DNA from: Scilla litardierei
Taxonomy: Eukaryota > Streptophyta > Magnoliopsida > Asparagales > Asparagaceae
DNA length: 64,000 nucleotides
Direction of reading: 5' to 3'
Assembly (NCBI GenBank): GCA_030789695.1
Contig: CM061132.1
Coordinates: 158,144,817 to 158,208,816 of the forward strand
Under the pieces are notes generated by a model. That model did not search any database. It was not told where the DNA came from and worked only from the letters and a program-made list of their open reading frames with translations. Of the stretch, positions 43,477 through 53,787 are shown in pieces. Each line of letters begins with the position of its first letter. Within the stretch, counting starts at the first letter, position 1. The position numbers and the translations under genes are program-made.

Positions 43477-46277
43477 TACTCAATGAAAAGAAAAAGAAAA
43501 GGAGCATCAAATTTAAATTTAGCTCCAAAGGGAATTGGATACTCGATAGCAGGTGCTCCAAACACATGACGGGTGACGCTCGTTTGCTCTCCGGAGTGGT
43601 TCCCATTGCGAATGGAAACCGCGTCGTATTTGGAGGCAACGAGAGCGGAACCATCATAGGTGTTGGTAAAGTCGGTAACCCTTCTAAACCATTAATTAGT
43701 GACGTTTATCTTGTTAGTGGTTTAAATCATAATCTTATTTCAATAAGTCAACTTTGTGACAAAGGTTACAAAGTTAGCTTTGCGAAAGGATTGTGTCATA
43801 TTTTAAGAAAGGATAATGAAAAATTATTATTTTCCGGAACTCGTCGTAAAGACATCTATATTTTGGATCTTCCTAAGTCATATGAACAATGTCTCGTTGC
43901 CAACACAAGTGAACAACACTTATGGCATCGACGCTTTGGACATGTGAACTTTGGAACACTATATAAGCTTTCAAAATTGAATTCTATTAAAGGTTTTCCG
44001 AAGCTTGTTTTTGAAAAGAAAAGTTTTTGTGATTGTTGTCAACGCGGCAAGCTTCCTAAATCTTCATTTAAACCTAAGAAAAGCATCTCTACTAAACGGC
44101 CACTAGAGCTATTACATCTAGATTTATTTGGGCCAACTAGAGTAGCTTCCTTAGGAAATGCAAGGTATGGACTTGTCATCGTAGATGACTATTCAAGATT
44201 TACTTGGGTATTTTCATTGTGTAATAAAAATGAAGCTTTTGAAAACTTCACAATTTTTGTTAAGAAAGTACAAAATCTCTTAGGAACCACCATTGTCACT
44301 ATTCGTAGTGATCATGGAGGTGAATTTGAGAATGAGTCTTTTGAGACATTTTGTGATGAAGTTGGTATTACTCACACCTTCTCTTTCCCTCGTGCACCTC
44401 CTCAAAATGGTGTAGTTGAGAGAAAGAATAGGACGCTAGTGGAGTGTGCTCGCACTATGCTTGATGATAGCCAACTTGGCCCTCAATTTTGGGCGGAAGC
44501 GGTACACACCGCTTGCTATGTGTTTAATAGAATACTTTTGAGGCCCGGCACTAAACAAACTTGTTATGAATTGTTGTTTGGTAGGTTGCCTCAAGTTAAA
44601 CATTTTCGTGTTTTTGGTTCGAAATGTTTTATTAAGAACACATATGGTAGTTTGGACAAATTCGATCCGAGATCCGATGATGGGATTTTTGTTGGATATT
44701 CTACGCGTAGCAAAGCCTACCGGATATTCAACAAACGAACCTCAACGATCGAGGAATCGCTTCATGTCTCATTTAATGAAGGATTTGTTCCAACTAGAAT
44801 TTCAAATGATAATGATTCTATGGATGTTTTATGTGATTCGTTTGAAAATTCTAAGTCTAATGATTCTATTGATTCTATTGAGACTAACCCAACTAATGAA
44901 GTTGTTGAGAATGTTCCAAGTGATCAAGGTATTCCCAAACGGCTTCATTCGGTTCGTGACCATCCCCATGAGCAAGTAATTGGCAATATCTATGATAGTG
45001 TCAAGACGAGATCCCAAGTTCACCGCTTCGCAAATTGTGCCTTTGCCTCATCGATAGAGCCAAAGAATATTAATGAAGCATGCGAAGATAGCGCTTGGAT
45101 CTTAGCCATGAAGGAGGAGCTCATTCAATTCGAGAGGAATGAAGTTTGGGAGCTTGTTCCATTGCCATCGAAGAACCACACCGTCATACGGACAAAGTGG
45201 ATCTTCAAGAACAAAACCGACGAAAACCAAGTCGTCGTCCGGAACAAAGCTCGGTTAGTAGCTCAAGGCTATCGTCAAGAGGAAGGTATCGATTTCGAAG
45301 AATCTTTCGCTCCGGTAGCTAGATTAGAATCAATTAGATTACTTTTGTCTTTTGCATGCCATAAGAATTTTAAATTATTTCAAATGGATGTTAAAAGTGC
45401 ATTTTTAAACGGAGATGTCGTTGAGGAAGTTTACGTTTCTCAACCTCCGGGCTTCGTAAATGAAAAATTTTCAAATCACGTTTTTAAACTAAAGAAAGCT
45501 CTTTATGGTTTGAGACAAGCTCCTCGAGCTTGGTATGATCGCCTAAAGAATTTTCTTTTGGACTTGAATTTTAAAATGGGCGAAGCCGATTCAACACTTT
45601 TTATTAAGCATGCGAATAATGATATTTTATTAGTTCAAATTTATGTTGATGATATCATTTTCGGTGCTACTAACTTCGCTCTTTGCGAAGAGTTTTCTAA
45701 TGTGATGAAGGAACAATTTGAGATGAGCCACATGGGCGAACTCAAATATTTCTTAGGTCTCCAAATTCGCCAAATGAACGATGCAATCTTCATCCACCAA
45801 ACGAAGTACACGGTGGAGTTGCTAAAGCGATTTGGAATGGAGAATGCCTCCGGGAAAAAGACTCCAATGAGCACGACTACGCATCTTGACAAGGATACGG
45901 GCGGTAAGGATGTAGACATTCGTCTATATCGAGGTATGATAGGTAGTTTGCTTTATCTTACCGCAAGTAGGCCCGATATTATGTTTGCCGTATGTATATG
46001 TGCTCGTTATCAGTCTCAACCTAAGGAGTCTCACTTAGTAGCGGTAAAGCGTATTTTTCGCTATCTAAGTTACACATTAGATTTTGAATTACTTTATCCG
46101 AGATCTAGCACATATGAGTTAGTCTCATATAGTGACGCTGATTATGCGGGATGCAAATCCGACAGGAAAAGTACTAGTGGCACTTGCCATTTTATAGGAA
46201 ATTCTTTTGTCTCTTGGTTTTCTAAGAAGCAAAATTCCGTATCACTTTCAACCAGGGGCGGAACCAGGATGAGATGA
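43477..46277 (+). CDS. pol: Sirevirus-type Pol: protease, integrase, RT and start of RNase H (interrupted)
   Basis: The frame is open from a stop at about 43474 to the hAT insertion. Its first ATG is at 43566, but the protease motif [12 protein letters not shown] starts before it, so no ATG start is implied. Protease reads DSR where DSG is expected (43545-43553). Integrase shows [11 protein letters not shown] with CDCCQRGK, then the DDE residues: Asp at 44121, Asp at 44310, Glu at 44418. Copia-type RT shows [31 protein letters not shown] and YVDDIIFGA (45642 on). RNase H begins [17 protein letters not shown] and is cut within SVSLST at 46252. The final residues before 46277 are hAT sequence. 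The downstream piece is at 49968. Confidence 0.92.
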
Positions 46278-46418
46278 CGGGGGGGGGGGGGGGCAATGGC
46301 GAAAAATATAAAGCATCATATAAGTATATTAAATAAATTCATATGAAGGATATTACATCAAATAACATTTAAACTCTCATTTAAATATATCAAAATATAT
46401 CATTACATTCTCACCATG

Positions 46419-48824
46419 TTAAAATGCAGAACGTCTTTCTTCCATATCACGAAAATCATCTATAATTGATTCCACACTAAATTTTTCAGCAATTTCTTTC
46501 TCAATATACACAAGCAAACAATCAGTCAAGAAATCATCTCCCATCTTGTTACGAAGCGTAGTCTTAACTATATTCATCGCTGAAAAAGAACGCTCTGTAG
46601 TAGCTGTAGAAACTGGAAGTGTTAGAATAAGAGTTATCACTCTATACACAAGAGGATACACTTCTGCTTTTCTAGTTCTTACCAACCATTGACATAGATC
46701 TGAAATTGTTATCAATACTTTAAAATCTGGAAGCTGTCGGACATGATCAAAATGTTGAAATTGTATGTGCAACTGTGTCATCTCATATTCTGTAAAGTCT
46801 TGATGGTAAAATTTTTGTACCAATTTGCAAATATCATCAATTCTGAATGATACACGCATCTCTCTTGGATCTAAAGCTGAACTGAGAATGATTAATTCCA
46901 CGGTGTTCTCATTGAATTTGTTGTTCAATTCCTGCAACTGAGAGTCTATCACTGCATTGAAAACATCAACTTTATAATAATGTTCCACTGTAATTTCATT
47001 TTGTTGATGTCGAGCTCTTCCTCTTCTTGCAATATGACGAGCGCTAAAATCTGGTACAGGTATACTGACGGCTTCACAAAAAGATCTCACAATTGTAACC
47101 AACTTGTCCCAGCCATCATCTCTTAACTTTTGAATGAGCATCTTAGTAGATGAAACAAGATGCATTGCATTTAAGATGTCTTGAGATTGGAGTTGCAAAG
47201 CTTGACAAAGTATATTAGAAATCTCTAAAACTTCTCGCATAAGATGCAAAATGAAAACAAAGTCAAAAGTAGTCATTGCCTCATAAGCTGAATCTGCATC
47301 ACCCCGCTGAGCAGAAGTAGCTCCATCCTCAATAATGTTCAATAAAACTTCACATGTTGCACTAAACATTTTCAACAAACTTGAAATTGATTTCAAGTGA
47401 GAACTCCAACGGGTATCACCAGCTCTTTGCAGAGAACCTATTTGATTAAGTCCTTTTCCACTTTGAAGCTCATCAATCTCAAGTAAATGAGCAATATTTG
47501 AAGCATGAGCAGCTTGTAGTTGGTCATTTCGCTTACATGATGCACCAACAATATTGATAATGGAATTTAACTTGGTAAAAAACTGATGGACATGAATAAT
47601 TTCCTTGGATGAAGCAACTAATGCCAATTGTAAACGATGGGCAAAACAATGAACATAATAAGCATGTGGACATTCATTTGAAACCAAAGCTTGCAAACCA
47701 TTCCATTCTCCACGCATGTTACTTGCACCATCATAACCTTGCCCTCGGATAGATTGAACATCAAGATTATATTGAGAGAGCATCGAAAAAATCCCTTCTT
47801 TCAAAGTTAATGCCGCAGTGTCTTTGACATGAATAAGCCCAAAAAAGCGCTCTTGTATGTAGCCATATTTGTCGACAAATCTCAAGACAATTGACATTTG
47901 CTCTTTTTTAGATTCATCCCGAGCTTCATCAACAATTAAACAATACTTTGAATCGCCAATTTCTTCACGAATGCTCTTTCTCACTTTAGTTCCCAAGACA
48001 TGCAAAATTTGTTTTTGTGTTTTTGGTGATGTATATAATGCATTTCGTGGAGCTTTATCCAAAACTGCTGCTACTTTATCATTATACGAGGCGATGAAAC
48101 TCAACAGTTCTAAAAAGTTTCCACGATTTCGTGATGACTTAGACTCATCGTGGCCCCTAAAAGAGCAACCTTGAAATGCAAGCCACCGAACTGTCTCAAC
48201 TGATGCTTTCAAACGAATTCTGTTTTCCATGACTTCTTGTGATGTGAATTTCTCAAATCTTCTCGCGATATGAGATGGTTGATTCATAAGATCTGCACAT
48301 GCTTTCTCAGCATTTCTATGAGGTGAATTGGTATCTTTTCCCATATGGGCCAAAAGTGCACAATTTTTTCCATCCTTCACTTTTTTCCATGATCGAAATC
48401 CATTAAATGTGAATGCATCGGATCCAGAAGGTCCATTTTGTTTATGAAGTAGAAAGCATGGTAGACAAAATATAGCATCTGCTGTTGGAGAATATTCTAA
48501 CCAAGAAGGAAAAAGCTTAAACCATGATGCTTGAAAACTTCGTGAGTGTTTTTCACCTGATGTTGGATACTTAGAAAGTGTACACTGATAAGGACCAGCT
48601 TTAATATAAGCTCTTCGAACTTCATCGCGCTTCTCAATTGTATACTTCCATATATGTGGTCGTAATCCCGGATCACGTTCTAATGTGTTGATATCAAAGT
48701 CGTCATCGATTTCAACTCTTTGAAATTTTGGAACAGGTTCCTCAGAATGCACATGACTCTCTATTGATGGAGTTTCAATACTTTTTCTTTTAAAGAATGA
48801 ATCGATTGTTGTTGACTTTTTCAT
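46419..48824 (-). CDS. hAT transposase (TTF-type zinc finger, Tip100-like)
   Basis: An intact 801-residue frame. An N-terminal nuclear-type basic stretch (FFKRK) is followed by a TTF-type zinc-finger region (about 80-175, with CLPCFLLH). A DUF4371-type segment follows (about 180-330). Candidate catalytic residues are Asp 299 in CLIVDEARDES and Asp 365 in QGYDGASNMRGEW. The YVHCFAHRLQLAL block is conserved in the family. The hAT dimerisation region is at the C-terminus (about 723-785, YPLVYRVITLILTLPVSTAT and TERSFSAMN). It would bind the CAGGGGCGGA ends and cut and paste the element. A length near 800 is usual for this group. There is no stop or shift, so it may be active. The ATG chosen is the first in the frame. 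Confidence 0.93.
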   Translation of the reverse strand: MKKSTTIDSFFKRKSIETPSIESHVHSEEPVPKFQRVEIDDDFDINTLERDPGLRPHIWKYTIEKRDEVRRAYIKAGPYQCTLSKYPTSGEKHSRSFQASWFKLFPSWLEYSPTADAIFCLPCFLLHKQNGPSGSDAFTFNGFRSWKKVKDGKNCALLAHMGKDTNSPHRNAEKACADLMNQPSHIARRFEKFTSQEVMENRIRLKASVETVRWLAFQGCSFRGHDESKSSRNRGNFLELLSFIASYNDKVAAVLDKAPRNALYTSPKTQKQILHVLGTKVRKSIREEIGDSKYCLIVDEARDESKKEQMSIVLRFVDKYGYIQERFFGLIHVKDTAALTLKEGIFSMLSQYNLDVQSIRGQGYDGASNMRGEWNGLQALVSNECPHAYYVHCFAHRLQLALVASSKEIIHVHQFFTKLNSIINIVGASCKRNDQLQAAHASNIAHLLEIDELQSGKGLNQIGSLQRAGDTRWSSHLKSISSLLKMFSATCEVLLNIIEDGATSAQRGDADSAYEAMTTFDFVFILHLMREVLEISNILCQALQLQSQDILNAMHLVSSTKMLIQKLRDDGWDKLVTIVRSFCEAVSIPVPDFSARHIARRGRARHQQNEITVEHYYKVDVFNAVIDSQLQELNNKFNENTVELIILSSALDPREMRVSFRIDDICKLVQKFYHQDFTEYEMTQLHIQFQHFDHVRQLPDFKVLITISDLCQWLVRTRKAEVYPLVYRVITLILTLPVSTATTERSFSAMNIVKTTLRNKMGDDFLTDCLLVYIEKEIAEKFSVESIIDDFRDMEERRSAF

Positions 48825-49959
48825 CTAAAAATAGGATAAAATATGGATTAGCCAATTTGAAACTACAATCAATATTATAGTCGAATGACAACAATACTTG
48901 GTCTAAAATATTTTCGTCCAAGATTTTCATTAGCTCACAATTCTAGATTTCTACACAATTGTTAACTATAACAACGACACCATTCATGTAAATCAACACA
49001 ACTCAAACACAAACAAAAAACGAATCCTCTAAAAATGATGCGAATTTAATTAGAATTGCAAAGAAAACCAAATAATGTAACACATTATGTACCCAAAAAA
49101 TACCTTTGTTTAGTCCAGCTGTAAGAAACTTTTTGTACGACTCCAGAGTCGAGATTATTCACCCAGCCTCTGTAATTCAACAGACAAAAGAAATTAAGAA
49201 ACAAAAAACACACCCTTACGGCCTTACTTATATGTTAATTAGTCGTTAATACACAGAGTGAGGGAAGACAAGGTGTTTCAGCAGAGCACAAGGCCAACCG
49301 GAATTTGTGTATTACAAGGTATAACAAATTAACAATGCTCTCTCATGGAAACTAACTGTACCTGTACGTTTCAGATCGCATCGAGCTTATAGGCAACCCC
49401 AACCCCAAGTACATCCAGAGCTCGTCATCGCCATGCGTTGTGACTTGAGAATTGGGATTCTTGGGAAAGAGAGACAGCGCGACGCCGGCGCCGGTGGTCC
49501 GCAGCTCGCCCGCCCGCTCGAGCCCGAGAATCCTAATTCCGACCCTCTCCAAGTTGGGATTGCCGGTTCGTGCGGTGGTCCGGCCTCCGGGACTCCGATG
49601 GAGCTGGTGGCTCGAATTTTGGAGACGGCGACGAGATGACGCGGACGAGGAAATATCAGAATATGCCCTAATTTCTGATTGGGGATTTTTTTCCGATGAG
49701 AAGCGGCATGCGATGGCTTTAATTTTTGATTTGCTGTTGGCTTGTTGCAGCTAGGACAGGGCCCCTCAAGAGATTAATTTTTTAGGCTTTTAGCGAATGG
49801 GCTTAATGTTCTTTTAGACAATTAGGGAGGGGGGCCAGTGCCCCCACGTTCAACTGGCGCCCACCTCTAAATGGGCCAGAAATTACATTTTTTTTTAAAA
49901 TTAAAAAGTGGGGGGGGGGGGCCCGGGCCCCCCCCACCATCAACATGCGTCCGCCCCTG
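48825..49959 (-). other. Upstream noncoding region of the hAT transposon
   Basis: This is the 1.1-kb promoter-side sequence of the transposase. It contains a GC-rich stretch (49430-49640) and a G run followed by GCCCGGGCCCC at 49911-49935 near the right end. I see no second gene. Confidence 0.5.
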
Positions 49960-49967
49960 CTTTCAAC

Positions 49968-50307
49968 CATCGAGGCGGAATATATTGCCGCCGGTGCCGC
50001 GTGTGCTCAAGTTCTTTGGATGAGACACACACTTAAAGACTTTGGTATAAATTGTGATACTTGCGCTATCATGGTTGACAACCAAAGTGCAATATGTCTT
50101 TCCAAGAACCCGGTACATCATTCCCGTTCGAAACACATAGATGTCCGACACCACTTTTTAGATGATCATGTTGCTAAAAAGGACATCATTCTAGTGTACG
50201 TTGAAACCCAAAAGCAAATCGCCGATATTTTCACGAAACCCCTAAAGGAGGACTCCTTTGTGCGGTTGCGTCGAGAATTGGGGATTATGGGTGAATCCGA
50301 GATATAG
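49968..50307 (+). CDS. pol: Sirevirus-type Pol: C-terminal RNase H piece
   Basis: The frame resumes just after the hAT duplication with EAEYIAAGAACAQVLWMRHT, the RNase H segment expected after SVSLST. It then shows DNQSAICLSKNPVHHSRSKH and IDVRHHFLDD, and ends LGIMGESEI with TAG at 50305-50307. Removing the hAT and one copy of its duplication would restore continuity, so pol was intact here when the hAT arrived. Confidence 0.9.
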
Positions 50308-51085
50308 GATTCATGTTTCATTCAATAATTTTGCATGCTATTACTTTTGGCAATATCTCATTCATGCTAGAATTATTGGATTTTTCGGGAATTTTATGTA
50401 ATATCTTGATTTTTCGTTCGATTTATGCGTAATCGTCAAATTTCTGTTTTTCGATGATTAATGGGGTAGTTTAGATGTTTATTGAGAGTTTTGAGATTTA
50501 TCGTCCAAGCGTATTTTGGAGAGAACTTGATTTTCAAGTTTTTGTCTCTTTAGTCGGTTCATGTTCTGTGACCGACCGACTAGATTGAGATCTAGTCGGT
50601 CAGTACTTGAACGCAGACCGACTAAATCTTGTCAGTAATTCTTGGATTCAGCCACTGTTTGCAACTAGTCGGTTCAAGCTCATTGACCGACCGACTAGAT
50701 CGTGATCTAGTCGGTCAGTGCTTGAACTGTGACCGACTAGTTGTGCCAGGGACTGTTTGGTAATTTGCGATCTCGACCGACTTAAACTCATTTTAATCGG
50801 TCTGTTCTCATTCTAATCGGTCTATTCTCTTTCTCCTCCAGCTCGAAATCCCGATTCCCCTCAAAACCCTTCGACTTCCGATCGATCTCCGGCCATTTTT
50901 CCGGCCATCTCCGTCGATCTCCTCCGTCGGCCCCTCGTTCTAGGTGATCTCCTCTCCTCCTAGGGTTAGATTTCATTTCCTAGAGCTAGGGCTTGCTCGG
51001 TTTCTAGGGTTCTTAGGGTTTATCTATTTTTTTTTCGGCTAGGGCTTCTTCGTTTGATCTCCTTGTCCCGTGTCTTGCTTCGACT
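50308..51085 (+). promoter_or_regulatory. Pol to envelope-like ORF spacer with LTR-type palindromes
   Basis: At 50550-50830 the spacer repeats the LTR module: GACCGACTAG...CTAGTCGGTC pairs at about 50575-50603 and 50686-50714, flanked by single half-sites and degenerate AATCGGTC copies. A pyrimidine-rich leader follows up to the ATG at 51086. I infer a cis-acting role for the downstream ORF; no TATA box is clear. Confidence 0.55.
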
Positions 51086-52801
51086 ATGGCAATAACACGC
51101 ATTCCGATCACTCCCTCTAGCCCCTCTCCGATGACCGTTGATCCAATCTCTTCGGATCCCGAGCATCCAACCCCTCCGAAGCGTAGAGCCAAGACCACCC
51201 ATCCTTCGTCGTCTTCGCCTCCTCTCAAGAAGAAGAGGACGACGACCGCTCAACCTAGAGGTCAACCGAAACCCAAACCCAAGCCTAAGCCAAAGGCCAA
51301 AATTCTTGCTTCTCAATCTTCGTTCCATACTCCTACCGATTCCGATACGGAGTATAACCCCGAGACCGAGACTCATAGGGAACCCACTCCTCCTATTCAT
51401 CCCGAGTCTAGCACCCACCCTCGTACGTCTACCCGTAAGCCTAAGGGAAAGGGTCCGATGCCGGTGGGCGGTGTCGATATTTCCTTATGTCGCGATGACC
51501 CTTTGTGTCTCGCGGCGTATAACCGTATCGAACATTGCCCGCTGCTTCTGGAGCATTTCGTCCAGTTTAGCGACTTCATAGGGTTAGCTGATCTTCTGTC
51601 GTCGTCGGGTCTTCTCGATTACCTTCGATATGACCCGAAGGCGAATCCTCACCCCTACCCTAGATTAGTGAAGCTTTTCTATGCTAATAGGATCCGGGGT
51701 CAGTACGATCAGACCCACTCTGTTGAGACGACCGTTTTTGGGACTCCTATAGTCCTCACTGCGGAAATCTTAGGAGAGATTTTGGGTATCTCCTCGTCTG
51801 GCCTTCTTCCTTCTGATATCTCGGTAGATGATATTTCTTCTCTTGATCAGACCATCCTTTCAGAGATTTTCCATCAGATTCCTCCTGCCATGATTGGCGT
51901 GCCATCTAAATCATTCAAGCCAAATGCATGGGTCCTAAATCTGATTCTGAAGTCGTGCTTGCTTCCCAAGTACGGCTCCTCATCTTTACCATCCCAGCCA
52001 TTTTTGAAGCTTATCTATGCGATCTTCATGGGGAGCTCGATTAATTGGGCTCGAATTATACTCGATAAGATTGACTCTTTCGAGTGTATTCGAAAGTCCA
52101 ATAAATCGGCTCATATCCCATTTCCTTGCATGTTGACCCTCGTGTTTCGTCATTTTCGTGTCACATTGCCTCGTGACGATGAGCGTCCCCTTGGTCCTCC
52201 CCTGAATGCGACGGCCGTCAAGAAATCTCTTGCGGCGCTTCGTCACGTTCAGAGGACGACACCTTCAGCATCTGTCCCTGCCTCTGCCAGTGCCTCTGCT
52301 ACTCCCGTTGCCACCCTTGATGATGTCGTCCGGATACTTCTTCGTCACGAGTCCCGCTTGGCTCGTACCGAGGAGGTAGTTTGCCGTATGGCTCGTCAGA
52401 TGGGTGTTGAGCTTCATCCTTCCGTGTCCGAGGCCGAGGAGATGGACGATGAGGAGCTTGACGAGCTTGCTACTTCTTTTGCCCGTGGCAATGAGGCCAC
52501 TGCTGCTGCTGCTGGTACTTCCACTTCTGCTCCTGGAGTTGCCACCTCTTCCGGTGTTCCAGAGCCATCTGCTGCAGCTCTTCAGCCTTCTGAGCCTGCT
52601 GCTGACCCAGTTTCCGAGCCTGCTCTTGTATCTGCTGCTGCTGCTTCTGTCGAGACTCATGCTGCTGTTGAGCCTGTTGCTGAGATCTCGACTCCTGCCC
52701 CGACGATTCCATCTGTTGAGACACCTCTTCTCCCTGCAGAGCCTGAGTCCACTCTGTCGACTGGACCCACGGACGCTGCAGATCCAGCCTCCTCCTCGTG
52801 A
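51086..52801 (+). CDS. Sirevirus envelope-like ORF (putative plant transposon protein domain)
   Basis: An intact 571-residue frame in the position of the envelope-like gene of Sireviruses. Residues 1 to about 125 are Pro/Ser/Thr/Lys-rich with a basic cluster LKKKRTTT and a PKPKPKPKPKAK repeat. A folded domain follows (about 130-365) with LEHFVQFSDFIGLADLLSSS, YPRLVKLFYANRI, a GEILGIS box and LPKYGSSSLPSQPFLKLIYA. It resembles the domain annotated in plants as putative plant transposon protein. The rest is Ala/Ser/Pro-rich with one heptad-like segment (VRILLRHESRLARTEEVVC). I see no signal peptide, membrane segment or furin-type site, so the envelope name rests on position only. The function is unknown. 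Confidence 0.85.
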   Translation: MAITRIPITPSSPSPMTVDPISSDPEHPTPPKRRAKTTHPSSSSPPLKKKRTTTAQPRGQPKPKPKPKPKAKILASQSSFHTPTDSDTEYNPETETHREPTPPIHPESSTHPRTSTRKPKGKGPMPVGGVDISLCRDDPLCLAAYNRIEHCPLLLEHFVQFSDFIGLADLLSSSGLLDYLRYDPKANPHPYPRLVKLFYANRIRGQYDQTHSVETTVFGTPIVLTAEILGEILGISSSGLLPSDISVDDISSLDQTILSEIFHQIPPAMIGVPSKSFKPNAWVLNLILKSCLLPKYGSSSLPSQPFLKLIYAIFMGSSINWARIILDKIDSFECIRKSNKSAHIPFPCMLTLVFRHFRVTLPRDDERPLGPPLNATAVKKSLAALRHVQRTTPSASVPASASASATPVATLDDVVRILLRHESRLARTEEVVCRMARQMGVELHPSVSEAEEMDDEELDELATSFARGNEATAAAAGTSTSAPGVATSSGVPEPSAAALQPSEPAADPVSEPALVSAAAASVETHAAVEPVAEISTPAPTIPSVETPLLPAEPESTLSTGPTDAADPASSS

Positions 52802-53787
52802 TCGTTGTTCCGAGGACTCTCCATATACGCTTTGGATGATATATTCTAGTGAGAGTGTCTTGGGTTAGGATAGGGTTGAGAGATGCTTTGATGTATTTTT
52901 TTGTGCTTTCTGGTTGTCGGTGTTGGATTTTATGATATGTTGATGATGATGTACTTTTTGTTGTAGTATTTATTTTGATGAGAATGATGATGATGATGTA
53001 TTTCTTTTTGATGATATGTAGCGCTTGATATGATGTATCTCATATATTCGATGTGATATTTTTTGGATGTACTCATGTTGTCTATATATATATATATGTT
53101 CATCATCGTTCACTTTATCTTTTATTCGTCGTGCAAATTTTAATATTCGTTGAATATATTTGAAATGTGATATCGAATCGACGCATAAAAAGTTGGTTAA
53201 ATGGATTTAAATTCTGTAATTTTATAGAATTGTTTTCCATGCACAAAATTAACCAAGAATATTGAATATTGAAGAGTATGTTTCTTTATTCAAGAAATGA
53301 ATAATGATTTGGTGTTTTTGATGATTTTGATTTTTTTTTGATAATGGAAAATTTGGCACACCTTGTTTTGATTTCCACAATTTTTCCCTTGGTGTCAAGT
53401 TGGTCCATTGCCTTTGTCTACGACTCCCGATGTTGGATTTTACATTTCCTACTTGTTGTCGTTGTATGCCCCCCATTTTTGGGATAATGCCAAAGGGGGA
53501 GAGATAATGATAATAAATAGCGCAAATGAAAATTTAACTCAATTTCCAAGAATCTAGTTTGATATGCTAGATTCAGGGGGAGTTAAGATACATATAAGGA
53601 TTTTCAAAATCCGATATTTCAAAAATCAATTCACTTTATTTATCTTACTCGTCTGCTTGATGCAATTCATTTATATTCATTTTGGAATTAACGTGTCATC
53701 AATGCAGGGGGAGTAAGTATTTTACATTTGAATTATTATCTTTGATTATTATTTATGTTGGTTTGTCATCACCAAAAAGGGGGAGAA
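52802..53787 (+). other. 3' noncoding region with repeated polypurine tracts
   Basis: This is AT-rich DNA with ATGATG repeats. GGGGGAG-type tracts occur at about 53492, 53576, 53707 and 53776 (the last is AAAAAGGGGGAG directly before the 3' LTR). Several purine tracts before the 3' LTR are a known Sirevirus hallmark. The last one is the likely plus-strand primer. Confidence 0.85.

Larger units (their letters stand above)
46253..49959 (-). mobile_element. Autonomous-looking hAT transposon, Tip100-like
   Basis: A 3707-base element is bounded by the perfect 8-bp duplication CTTTCAAC (46245-46252 and 49960-49967), with 10-bp perfect inverted ends CAGGGGCGGA. Those ends are typical of plant Tip100-like hAT elements. 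It carries one intact transposase on the minus strand and about 1.1 kb of upstream noncoding sequence. G runs of 9 to 14 bases lie close to both ends. It is inserted in the RNase H region of the copia pol, so it is younger than that copia insertion. Confidence 0.95.

Noticed and set aside
48825..49959. A second gene upstream of the hAT transposase
   Set aside because: Frames there are short (60-100 codons), overlap on both strands in GC-rich DNA and show no family motif.
52404..52868. 154-codon Leu-rich frame resembling a membrane protein
   Set aside because: It overlaps the 3' part of the envelope-like ORF in another frame and arises from GCTGCTGCT-type repeats; not taken as a membrane envelope.
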